In this document: piece after piece, positions 56,448-64,000 of the stretch
How positions within the stretch are numbered: the stretch's first letter is position 1
Layout: the number at the start of each line of letters is the position of its first letter
Assembly: GCA_030142905.1 (NCBI GenBank)
Contig: JASJOG010000002.1
Coordinates: 2,478,501 to 2,542,500, forward strand
DNA: 64,000 nucleotides
Reading direction: 5' to 3'
Origin: Heliopora coerulea
Lineage: Eukaryota > Cnidaria > Anthozoa > Scleralcyonacea > Helioporidae
Notes under the pieces: model-generated
Seen by the model: only the letters and a program-made list of their open reading frames with translations
Told to the model about the DNA's origin: nothing
Databases searched by the model: none
Made by a program: the position numbers and the translations under genes

Positions 56448-56636
56448 GTATAAGTAAATTTCATCTTACTAAGTGTAGATGTTTGTAAGCTTGGATATAT
56501 GTATGATGAAAAGTTTGTTCTCAAGCTTTTATCTCAGAAAATTTCTGAGCTCCCCAACGGGAATCGAACCCGTGTCTCCCGATTGCCGGTACGGTTGTTT
56601 TACCACTACACTTAGTAAGATGAAATTTACTTATAC
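56448..56636. repeat. SINE copy enclosed by a perfect 31-bp inverted repeat
   Basis: The 31-bp arms 56448-56478 and 56606-56636 (AAGTAAATTTCATCTTACTA inside) are exact complements. Between them is a minus-strand copy of the tRNA-derived SINE, so the right arm belongs to the SINE 5' end and the left arm is an extra inverted copy. Confidence 0.8.
56492..56609 (-). repeat. tRNA-derived SINE, copy 1
   Basis: Minus strand: box A TGTAGTGGTAAAAC-like, box B GGGTTCGATTCCC, then the shared body GCTCAGAAATTTTCTGAGAT and AAAAGCTTGAGAACAAAC. Same body in copies at 56739 and 62811. Confidence 0.7.
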
Positions 56637-56738
56637 ACAATATCACATTACAGGTATGTTCAGCTTTCAAGTACGAAAGAGGCATATCAATATCACGAAC
56701 CAGGTCTCTAATTAACATCATGCTTGCCGTCTGAGACC

Positions 56739-56849
56739 CTATAGTCTAGTGGTAAAACAACCGTACCGGCAATCGGGAGACACGGGTTCGATTCCCGTTG
56801 AAAAGCTCAGAAATTTTCTGAGATAAAAGCTTGAGAACAAACTTTTCAT

Positions 56850-56860
<11 letters not shown>
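56739..56860 (+). repeat. tRNA-derived SINE, copy 2, (TA)n tail
   Basis: Box A TAGTCTAGTGG (56741-56751), box B GGTTCGATTCC (56785-56795), SINE body, then a (TA)n tract from 56863 acting as the tail. Confidence 0.75.
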
Positions 56861-56862
<2 letters not shown>

Positions 56863-56903
<41 letters not shown>

Positions 56904-56945
56904 TGTATGTATATGTGTATATATATATATATATATAAATATATA
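56863..56945. repeat. (TA)n tract
   Basis: TA dinucleotides with a short interruption. Confidence 0.9.
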
Positions 56946-56949
56946 CAAA

Positions 56950-57173
56950 AAATGCAAAACAAAGGCAAATTTTTGTTTGCTGTCGCTACTCCGAGTTTCA
57001 CGCGCTTAGGCGATCATCAGGCAACTGATGATCGCCTAAGCGCGTGAAACTCGGAGTAGCGACAGCAAACAAAAATTTGTCTTTGTTTTGCGTTTTCGCT
57101 CTGCCTATTACGGTATCGAGCGCTCTATACATCCATGCCATACCTGTGACACTTTCGTTACATTTATTTGGTT

Positions 57174-57180
<7 letters not shown>
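56950..57180. repeat. Near-perfect palindrome and right-hand body
   Basis: Arms 56966-57020 and 57025-57079 are exact complements (55 bp) around GCAA, extending to about 70 bp with two mismatches. The right arm continues as TTTTCGCTCTGCCTATTACG and GGTATCGAGCGCTCT, then a (TA)n tract. A second, one-armed copy is at 62945-63095. Each arm contains CTGATGATCGCC...GTGAAAC. Confidence 0.9.
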
Positions 57181-57225
<45 letters not shown>

Positions 57226-57228
<3 letters not shown>

Positions 57229-57691
57229 GGAACTCTCTCTTAATGGACACGTCTTTAAGACGGACATCATGTTTGGTCCCCGTCGTTTATACATTATTTT
57301 ACCATAATCAAACTCTCTCTAAGACGGACAACGAACACTAGTCAAGTGGGAAAACGTTCAAAATACCTCTTAAAGCGGACAGATAACGACCTGATCAATA
57401 GATTCGAGTAACGAAATTTTAACATGTCACAATAACGAAGATGATTTCTGTTCCAAAAATCAGCAAATTCTAAATCGAGTGGTTAACTACCTGACTTACA
57501 TTGAAAGGCTTTCATTCGAAATATCAGGATCGTTCTCTCGCGGAATAAAGACTGACGCTGAGTGAATGAGGCTTAATCGCTTTAATCCTGAAGGGCGGTG
57601 TCAGATTGCTTCATCTCCTTCTAAGACGGACACCTCTCTAAGACGGACAGTTATAGCGGTCCCGATGGTGTCCGTTTTAGAGGGAGTTCAC
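57226..57691. mobile_element. pogo-like MITE inserted in a (TA)n tract
   Basis: Left GGGAACTCTCTCTTAATGGA, right complement AGTGAACTCCCTCTAAAACG. Internal CTAAGACGGACACCTCTC repeats. Both sides are TATATA, so the TA duplication is hidden in the microsatellite. Confidence 0.65.
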
Positions 57692-57725
<34 letters not shown>

Positions 57726-57734
57726 ACACATACA

Positions 57735-58135
57735 TGGTTAAAGTGTCAGATTACAAACGGTCAAAGATAATGGATCGCTGACTGCCTTCAGGAAGTACCA
57801 ACGCTTGGAATTTAAACTTCGGAAGGCGAAATTGGGTCTTAAATTTTTGAAAATAATACAAAGACAATGAACCGCTGACTGTATTTAGGAAGTACAAACG
57901 CCTGGAATTTAAACCTCAGAAGGCGAAGTTGGATCTAAAATTTTTGAATGAGTGCAAGAACTCCACCATCCCAAAACTTTTACACTTCAGTGTTTCAAAT
58001 CGACAACTACAAAATTCAAATGCCTATTATAGTTATGTATAATAATTTAGGTTTTTATGTTAATTATATTGTATGTAATTTCCAGGGCCTCACTGAAAAA
58101 CACTTCGGTGATGTGAGCCCCCTGGTAAAATAACA

Positions 58136-58185
<50 letters not shown>

Positions 58186-58269
58186 TTCTTCTCCGCACGG
58201 TTTGCTGTGGATCCGGTATTCATCGGTGCCAGCTGTCTACAACCAGTATTATTATTATTATTATAATTA

Positions 58270-58302
<33 letters not shown>

Positions 58303-59665
58303 TACCAGTGTCAGAAAAAACTGCTAAACAAAGAAATTAGCATCAAGCAGTCAAGAATTCGTATTCTCTCGGATGAAGTTGCCGAAGCCTTTGCAAACTT
58401 CTCTTCTCTCGTTTCTTCGATTGATATCCTCCATCTACGCTCGGTTTGTCAACGAGAAAATTCGCTAACTCATGAAATTCACTCATTCATGAAATTCACT
58501 CATGAAATTGAGAGTAACTAATCTCTTCCATTTTTAGATATCAACATAACTCGCTCAAATAGATCTTTCTTCACATCCGTTTATCATAAACCGACAGTAA
58601 TTCAACTGGGTTATTTACTAGCTTTGACAGTTTTATTCCTATTCAGTACAAAAGAGGTCTTAATCTTTCATTACTGTCGTGTTATTTCAACAGCCGTTCC
58701 TCTTATACTTCTTTTCATTCTTAACTGAATGAACTTAAACAGAATTTTGCTCTTAATGGTTATCCCATTCATTTTCTGGACAACTGCGTTAGTATCTTAC
58801 TTGGTAAGGTATTTTTTCAAGGCAAGAAGATACATTCATATTCTAAACAAGTTGTTTACTTTTCTCCTCCTTTTACTGGTTTTCAAGGCCTACAGATCCG
58901 AACTCAACTTCGCGAACTATTTTCCTCAGCATATCCGCAAGTTGATCACCGTTTTGTTGTTCGCCCTTCTTACCATCTTTTCAAACTTCTTTCCTTTCAA
59001 AGACCAATTCTTTTTGGTTTGAGATCACATGTTGTGTATTCGTTCAAGTGTCAATGCTGTAGTGCATTGTATGTCGGTCAAACCCGCCGATAAATTCACA
59101 CACGTATTTCAGACCATGTGGAGGTTTCACCTCCGACTGGAAAGAAGCGGGCGGTTTCAACCATGTCAAGTATTCTTGCGCATAAACACAAAACTAATCA
59201 TTGCGCTCTTAAGATTTTAAAATACTTACATCAGCAACTTCCAAACTTGAACCCTTGATTAGAAAAAGTCTTTCGATTTCTAGACTTAACCTCAGTCTCA
59301 GCGCAAACATAAGTTCAGTGCATCTTTCTTTAGTTTGATTAACGTGGGACTAATCCTCATACATTGATCCTTACTCTGAAATAAGATATCTTCGTTCCGT
59401 AATCGTTTTGCATCATTCACTCTGCTTATATTCGCTAGTTTATTTTTTTATAAATTTATTATTCTATCTTTGACCGTTTGTAATCTGACACCTTAACTGT
59501 GTATATACAAACACATATTTCCCGTAATGATTTTATGCCACTCTGATGATGTTGTGCTGTAAAGTAACGAAACGTTAGCAACAAATTTTTTATAGCATTT
59601 GACTAGTTGCTATGTCAAGCTTTAAGTAATTTAATACCTTAAAGTAATTGACTGGGCTCCAGTAT
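57735..59665 (+). mobile_element. Penelope-like retroelement, internally deleted
   Basis: N-terminal region twice in tandem (57763-57859 and 57860-57955, about 97-bp period; FRKYKRLEFKPQKAKLDLKF). Then QKKLLNKEISIKQSRIRILS and DEVAEAFANFSSLVSSID, a jump, the RT thumb strand LPFLDINITRSNRSFFTSVY and the GIY-YIG endonuclease region (VVYSFKCQCCSALYVGQTRR, ISDHVEVSPPTGKK), then a 3' UTR with CTGATGATGTTG...AACGAAACGTTAGC (59543-59578). Most of the RT palm is deleted near 58470-58500. A (ATT)n repeat interrupts the N-terminal part. Inactive. Confidence 0.75.
58081..58305. repeat. (ATT)n-tailed repeat inside the Penelope-like copy
   Basis: Two ATT tracts (58138-58182, 58243-58303) flank a 60-bp unique stretch. 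Preceded by CACTTCGGTGATGTGAGCCC, a phrase that suggests an interspersed repeat with ATT tail. Confidence 0.6.
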
Positions 59666-60310
59666 TCATCATTCATCAGGTATTTGTTCTGGTCTGCTAG
59701 GGTTACTTGATTTTGATGTAACAAATTTGGATAATCTCGTGCGACATCCCTAAAAACGTTCTTATTGAATGACTAGTTTGAAGATACAAACCATCCTAGC
59801 TTAGACAATCGAACGAAATCGAGGTTTCATGTAAATCGGGAGAGAAACCACAAGTTTCATGTTCCGAATTGATTCAAGTAGAAAGGAGTTTAGCCCAATG
59901 TTCTAGCTCGGCCTAAACGAAAGGGCGCTCCAACCTTCCATTTTCGTGATTTTTCCTTCTCGCCCTTTCATTTTCCTTGTCAATATCATACGATCAGCGG
60001 CGTAGTAAACGTGTTGTTGTGGTTACGCATCGCAATCAAATGTCTAGATAGTTGAAATGTGTGATGTGTTTACCTGCGATACTCGAATGAAATCGATCGA
60101 ATGTTAGTATTTTAAGTTTAGTTCTTGTGAAGTCTTTTTTAATAGTGACGATGCTTTCGAAAAGAAATTTTCGTCCATTAGATAAGTGGTGTGGCTGCGT
60201 TGAGGCTCCTTCAGGTAAGAAATTATTATACAAGAATCGGTATCACTTCGCAGTACAACCTTCGTATGCAAAGTTTCCGCCATCTCATTTTTCCAACCTA
60301 GCTATAACAC
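59666..60310. other. Nothing recognised
   Basis: No gene or clear repeat boundary. Confidence 0.4.
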
Positions 60311-60316
60311 TGTTAA

Positions 60317-60426
60317 CCTTTATCCGCCTAAAACTTTTTTTTGTTTATTGTTCTCCTTATGTTTTTGTTTTGTCCATTCACTACTTGTAGAGGTTTCCTA
60401 TGTGTACGACATTGAGCGTTAAAGGG
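60317..60426. mobile_element. TTAA-flanked MITE
   Basis: 110 bp between TTAA at 60313-60316 and 60427-60430. Ends CCTTTATCCGCC and, complemented, CCCTTTAACGC. Confidence 0.6.
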
Positions 60427-60772
60427 TTAAGTAAGCTAGCACAGAGACAACACAGAACAATGTACGTTGATTTTAAGCATTTAAATTGAATAAGACTCTA
60501 CTGACGTTGTATTGAATTGTTAGTGTTGTTTTTAAACCTCTGAAATTGTTCTCAGAATCTCTGGTCAGTTTAAACTTTAAACTGACCAAAAGCTTTTAAC
60601 GTACTATCGTGAAACCGTGGAACGCTCTTGACAATGCACAGTGTAGAAGTGCCGTAGAACAAAGTTGAAAACACTTTTAGGGCTATAAATCATCCATTCC
60701 TTTCGTTTTGTATATAGCGTTACCTCCCGCAAGACAAGGGCGAATTTTAAATTTTACACCCACTTCAATACG

Positions 60773-61043
60773 GTGGATACTTACAGTGAGAGCATTAGAA
60801 CTATTTGCGCTTGCGTTATATTATAATTCAACATGTTGTCTCACCCAAGATTCAGGTTAGAATTATGGTTAGGGTTAATACTAGGGTTAGGACTAGGATT
60901 AGGGTTAACGTTAGGGTAAGGATTAGAGATAATCCTAAACCTAACCCTAATCTTTACCCTAACCTAATCCTCATCCTTCCCTGAATCTTAGGTGAGACAA
61001 AATGTTGCAAATAGTTCTCAGGCTCTCAAGGTAAGTATTCGCC
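60773..61043. repeat. Foldback repeat with degenerate telomeric arms
   Basis: Outer arms share GATACTTAC..TGAGAGC, GAACTATTTG and TGTCTCACC-AAGATTCAGG in inverted orientation. The inner arms are degenerate (TTAGGG)n from about 60855 to 60928 and (CCCTAA)n from 60932 to 60978. Confidence 0.75.
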
Positions 61044-61111
61044 ATCTCGATATGGGCATTAAAAAAATCGCACGAACACGGTCCTATCACATCCATGCCA
61101 ACCATTTAATT

Positions 61112-61224
61112 TATAACCCTTGAATTATTTTTTGTTCTCCCTTTGTTTCCTTTCGCTTTGTTCATTTATTTGTTTTTTGTTCATTGGTGTTGGATATATT
61201 AGTCACTAGGCATTAAAGAGTTAA
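61112..61224. mobile_element. TTAA MITE, second diverged copy
   Basis: TTGTTCTCCCTTTGTTTCC and the terminal GCATTAAAGAGTTAA align with 60317-60430 (TTGTTCTCCTTATG, GCGTTAAAGGGTTAA). Left TTAA is mutated. Confidence 0.5.
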
Positions 61225-61770
61225 AGTATTTGGCGGGGAATTCCTCGGGACGACCAGCTGGGAATATTTTGCATGAATTTTCATTTTACAAACCCCAGAT
61301 CGGTGCTCAACTTTTCGCCAAATCTCTTGGAGTCATGACCTGTCAAAATAGCCCAATTTTCGCGGGTCGTCATTTCACGGAAGACTTAGCGCTGGGGAAT
61401 CCCTCCAGACAACTGAGATGCATAATCTTGTGTACGTCAATTTAGCATATACCATGCCGCTCAATAGTCTTTTTTGCGCAATCTGACTGGTTTCTCTACC
61501 TCGGAATATCCTGCACAATTCACCTCCGAGCAAAACAAGATGTCTTTTGACTCTTCTCCTTATGTTTCAGTTACGGAAGAAGAAAATTATTTTTAAGAAG
61601 CCGCCATGACAGACAATACCAAAACATTACCAAAATTTGGTATCAAAGTATTCAGAGATATGTATTCCTTTTACCTTTTGGCGACAAATGCACTCAAGAT
61701 GTGTTCAAAATGTTTTCTTTACAAATGTTGAGCGTGAGACAAACCGACGTTTTGCAAGATTGTTTTAAAA
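61225..61770. other. Nothing recognised
   Basis: No coding or repeat boundary seen. Confidence 0.4.

Positions 61771-61809
<39 letters not shown>
61771..61809. repeat. (TA)n tract
   Basis: Left border of the 94-bp palindrome. Confidence 0.9.
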
Positions 61810-61815
<6 letters not shown>

Positions 61816-62095
61816 CAATAGCAAGACAAGGTAAACTTGGGTTACTTCATAAAAATTTACTACAAATTTGTTTCGTATGGCAAGCTGGGCTTGCCACACT
61901 CGTCAGGTAGTGATCGCATGTGATGTAGTTCGCATGTGACGAGTGTGGCAAGCCCAGCTTGCCATACGAAACAAATTTGTAGTAAATTTTTATGAAGTAA
62001 CCCAAGTTTACCTTGTCTTGCTATTGTATTCGCTCTACTTTGGTATTGAGCACTCTCTTCGTACGATCTTTAATAAAATCTCACTTATCTATCTA
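61810..62095. mobile_element. Perfect 94-bp palindrome between (TA)n tracts
   Basis: Arms 61810-61903 and 61935-62028 are identical complements at every base, with a 31-nt spacer. The right arm continues TTCGCTCTACTTTGGTATTG and AGCACTCT to another (TA)n tract, the same right body as at 57090-57135. Minus strand from 61904 reads CTGACGA, a 10-bp stem with CCCAG loop, and GAAAC, flanked by ACTAC and GTAGT as in the hammerhead at 32017. Confidence 0.9.
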
Positions 62096-62247
62096 TATAT
62101 ATAAATATATATATAGGCTGTAGTGAAACAGGCTGTAGTGACTTTTTGAGGTAAGCGATATAATCCCATTTGCTCTTTCTTTGCGTTATTGAGCCCTCTT
62201 TGCATTTCGTAAACCTAAACGTTCACGTATATATATATATATATATA

Positions 62248-62791
62248 CAGGGTGTCCCAAAAACACGAAAACTATTGAAATCACTTATTGTTAAAATTTG
62301 AATGCCCTACGAAAAAGCTGAACGTAATGATGCGAAAAATATTGACAAGGTGCATGTATTAAAATTTAGGTAAGAAAATCGCCTTGTAAAGTGGGCGATT
62401 TTTTGCCCGTGAGAATTTAAAGCAAATTATAAAATTCTAACAGAGAAAAACTTTGTGAAAATAATAAAATTCAAATTAGTCCTGTCATCGCTTCGAAAGA
62501 AAATGGTACAACTGACCACAGAATAAAGAGTTTTTATTGTGATAAATTATACGCGTACCCAAAGTACAACGGAAGTGCGAAACGCTTTTCAACAAAGGTT
62601 TCCTGATCGAAATCCACCTGCGCCAAGCACAAACATTTTATTGTTTTAGACAGCTTCATTATGTATAAAATTACTTATATCAATCATTTATGCACTCGTG
62701 GGGACCAACAGAGTGCTAAGGCATTCAAATTCTAACAATTAAATTGTTATTGGTGATTTCAATAGTTTTCGGGTTTTTTTGGGACACCCTG
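62248..62791 (+). mobile_element. mariner/IS630-like element, non-autonomous
   Basis: 544 bp with ends CAGGGTGTCCCAAAA and complement, homologous for 35 bp or more (CGAAAACTATTGAAATCAC in both). TA on each side (62246-62247, 62792-62793). Near 62505-62635 an ATG-led remnant reads VRNAFQQRFPDRNPPAPSTN, the N-terminal helix-turn-helix of this transposase group, with a stop after seven codons. The catalytic part is deleted. Confidence 0.85.
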
Positions 62792-62810
62792 TATATATAA
62801 ATATATATAT

Positions 62811-62913
62811 AAGTAAATTTCATCTTACTAAGTGTAGATGTTCGATTCCCGGGTTTGATTCCCGTTGGGGAACTCAGAAATTTTCTGAGATAAAAGCTTG
62901 AGAACAAACTTTT

Positions 62914-62920
<7 letters not shown>
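62811..62920 (+). repeat. tRNA-derived SINE, copy 3 (deleted head)
   Basis: AAGTAAATTTCATCTTACTA GTGTAG-type start, a shortened head with duplicated TTYGATTCCCG, then the shared body and a (TA)n tail at 62921-62944. Confidence 0.7.
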
Positions 62921-62944
<24 letters not shown>

Positions 62945-62948
<4 letters not shown>

Positions 62949-63094
62949 CAAATCGCCTAAGCGCGTGAAACTCAGAGTAGTGACAGCAAACAAAAATTTG
63001 CCTTTCATTTGCGTTTTCGCTCTGCCTATTATGGGATTGAGCGCTCTATATATCCATGCCATACCCGTGGCACTTTTGTCACATTTACTCGGTT

Positions 63095-63153
<59 letters not shown>

Positions 63154-63186
63154 ATATATATATATATGTATATATGTATATATGTA

Positions 63187-63231
<45 letters not shown>

Positions 63232-63250
63232 GTATACATGTATATATATG
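62945..63250. repeat. One-armed copy of the 57025 palindrome body and long (TA)n tract
   Basis: ATCGCCTAAGCGCGTGAAAC, AAACAAAAATTTGCCTTTC and TTTTCGCTCTGCCTATTATG match 57034-57120. From 63097 to 63250 a TA/TG tract follows. Confidence 0.8.
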
Positions 63251-63588
63251 AAAACAATTATGCGAGGTACATGTTCTATATATGCTAAAACAATTATTCA
63301 CCTCAGTGTGAGTGAATAGTGTAGATATTTACCTCGCCGTGTGAATAATTGTTTAATATTCCGACGTAAAATCGGAGTCCTTACGCAGGATCAGTCAGAC
63401 AAGAACGACTAACACTACAGTTGAAATAGTAAGCACGATACCTCCTTAAAACAGAACTGAGGAAGCCAGGTGGCTAAAAAGAAGGGACATACAGTAGTAA
63501 AAAACACTTTTACTTGTACACAAGGGAGGCTATAGCTACTGTTAAGACTACGCGGATAGGTAACAATATTAAATAGGGGAAAACTGGA
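63251..63588. other. Short unique stretch, nothing recognised
   Basis: A short inverted pair AACAATTATTCAC (63290) and GTGAATAATTGTT (63340) is present. No gene. Confidence 0.5.
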
Positions 63589-63817
63589 ATGTACAATACA
63601 ATAGAATACAATACGATACAATGCAATGCAATGCAATGCGGTGCGGAGCGGAGCAGTGCAATACAATATAATACAATACGATACAATGCAATGCAATGCG
63701 GTGCGGAGCAGTGCAATACAATATAATACAATACAATACAATACAATACAATACAACACAACACAACACAACACAACACAACACAATACAACACAATACA
63801 ATACAACACAATGCAAT
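63589..63817. repeat. AATAC/CAATG pentanucleotide satellite with higher-order repeat
   Basis: Five-base units throughout. A roughly 65-bp block containing CAATGCAATGCGGTGCGGAG occurs twice (from about 63618 and 63680), then AATAC and ACAAC units. The long Ile/Val/Leu/Cys ORFs across it are artefacts. Confidence 0.9.
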
Positions 63818-64000
63818 ACATTATTACACGGCTGAGCTCGTTGTTCGGTCCGTACGCAAAATTATGCATATTGATCGGTTACTGAACGGTCCGATATTTT
63901 ATAATACTGGAGCGGTCCAGTACGCTTTTTACTCCAGACCGGTAAAATTTGGCGGCAAAATCTTCGAGAAGATTTTAAGTAAATTTAAGGAAAATAAAGT
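63818..64000. other. Window end, nothing recognised
   Basis: Non-coding. Confidence 0.4.

Noticed and set aside
60855..60978. True chromosome end
   Set aside because: The TTAGGG units are degenerate, short, inverted against each other and embedded in a repeat with unique DNA on both sides.
63029..63319. Long Ile/Tyr/Cys/Thr ORFs on both strands
   Set aside because: They are translations of the (TA)n and TA/TG tracts; no composition or homology supports coding.
63415..63869. Long Cys/Ile/Val/Leu ORFs
   Set aside because: They read through the pentanucleotide satellite in several frames at once.
1..64000. CRISPR arrays, operons, riboswitches
   Set aside because: None seen; gene structure and repeats are those of an animal genome.

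Overview
The window looks like nuclear DNA of a cnidarian, most likely a stony coral. The host genes are intron-poor or have short exons. Between them lies AT-rich DNA full of (TA)n tracts, palindromes, MITEs, Penelope-like elements, a BEL/Pao retrotransposon, hAT, pogo-like and mariner-like elements, and degenerate TTAGGG arrays. The organism call is inference from gene content and repeat style. No database search was possible.

Layout. 2917-4995 (+) is an intronless SKI/DACH-domain gene resembling SKIDA1. 11052-13686 (-) holds two exons of an ankyrin gene matching ANKRD54, with an unidentified + strand coding-like stretch in its intron. 14340-16051 is a 5'-truncated LINE split by a 731-bp hAT-type insertion. 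22389-26244 (-) is a decayed BEL/Pao element. 26245-37090 is a field of terminal-inverted-repeat and foldback elements that includes a well-formed hammerhead ribozyme at 32017-32062. 37345-42236 holds a divergent pair: a small unknown ORF (-) and a broken multi-exon member of a repeated cnidarian family (+). 43547-45285 is a broken RecQ-like helicase next to a TA-flanked pogo-like element that carries a frameshifted HIRAN-like ORF. 47689-50514 (+) is an intronless 941-residue cGAS-like (Mab-21) protein with two NTase-like modules, followed by a 57-residue membrane-anchored small ORF. 51061-52743 is a complete but dead hAT copy with an 8-bp target duplication. 55871-56147 (-) is the last exon of mitochondrial ribosomal protein L55. 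56240-63250 is a nested (TA)n-rich repeat landscape of Penelope-like remnants, tRNA-derived SINE copies, perfect palindromes, and pogo-like and mariner-like elements. The window ends with a pentanucleotide satellite.

How the parts relate. The host genes (a chromatin factor, a signalling scaffold, a mitoribosome subunit and a nucleotide-second-messenger immune sensor) are functionally unrelated. Most of the remaining structure is mobile DNA. The two most interesting themes are the double-module cGAS-like gene and the recurrence, in at least ten places, of a CTGANGA-stem-GAAA signature on Penelope-type ends and palindromes. One of those is a canonical type I hammerhead.
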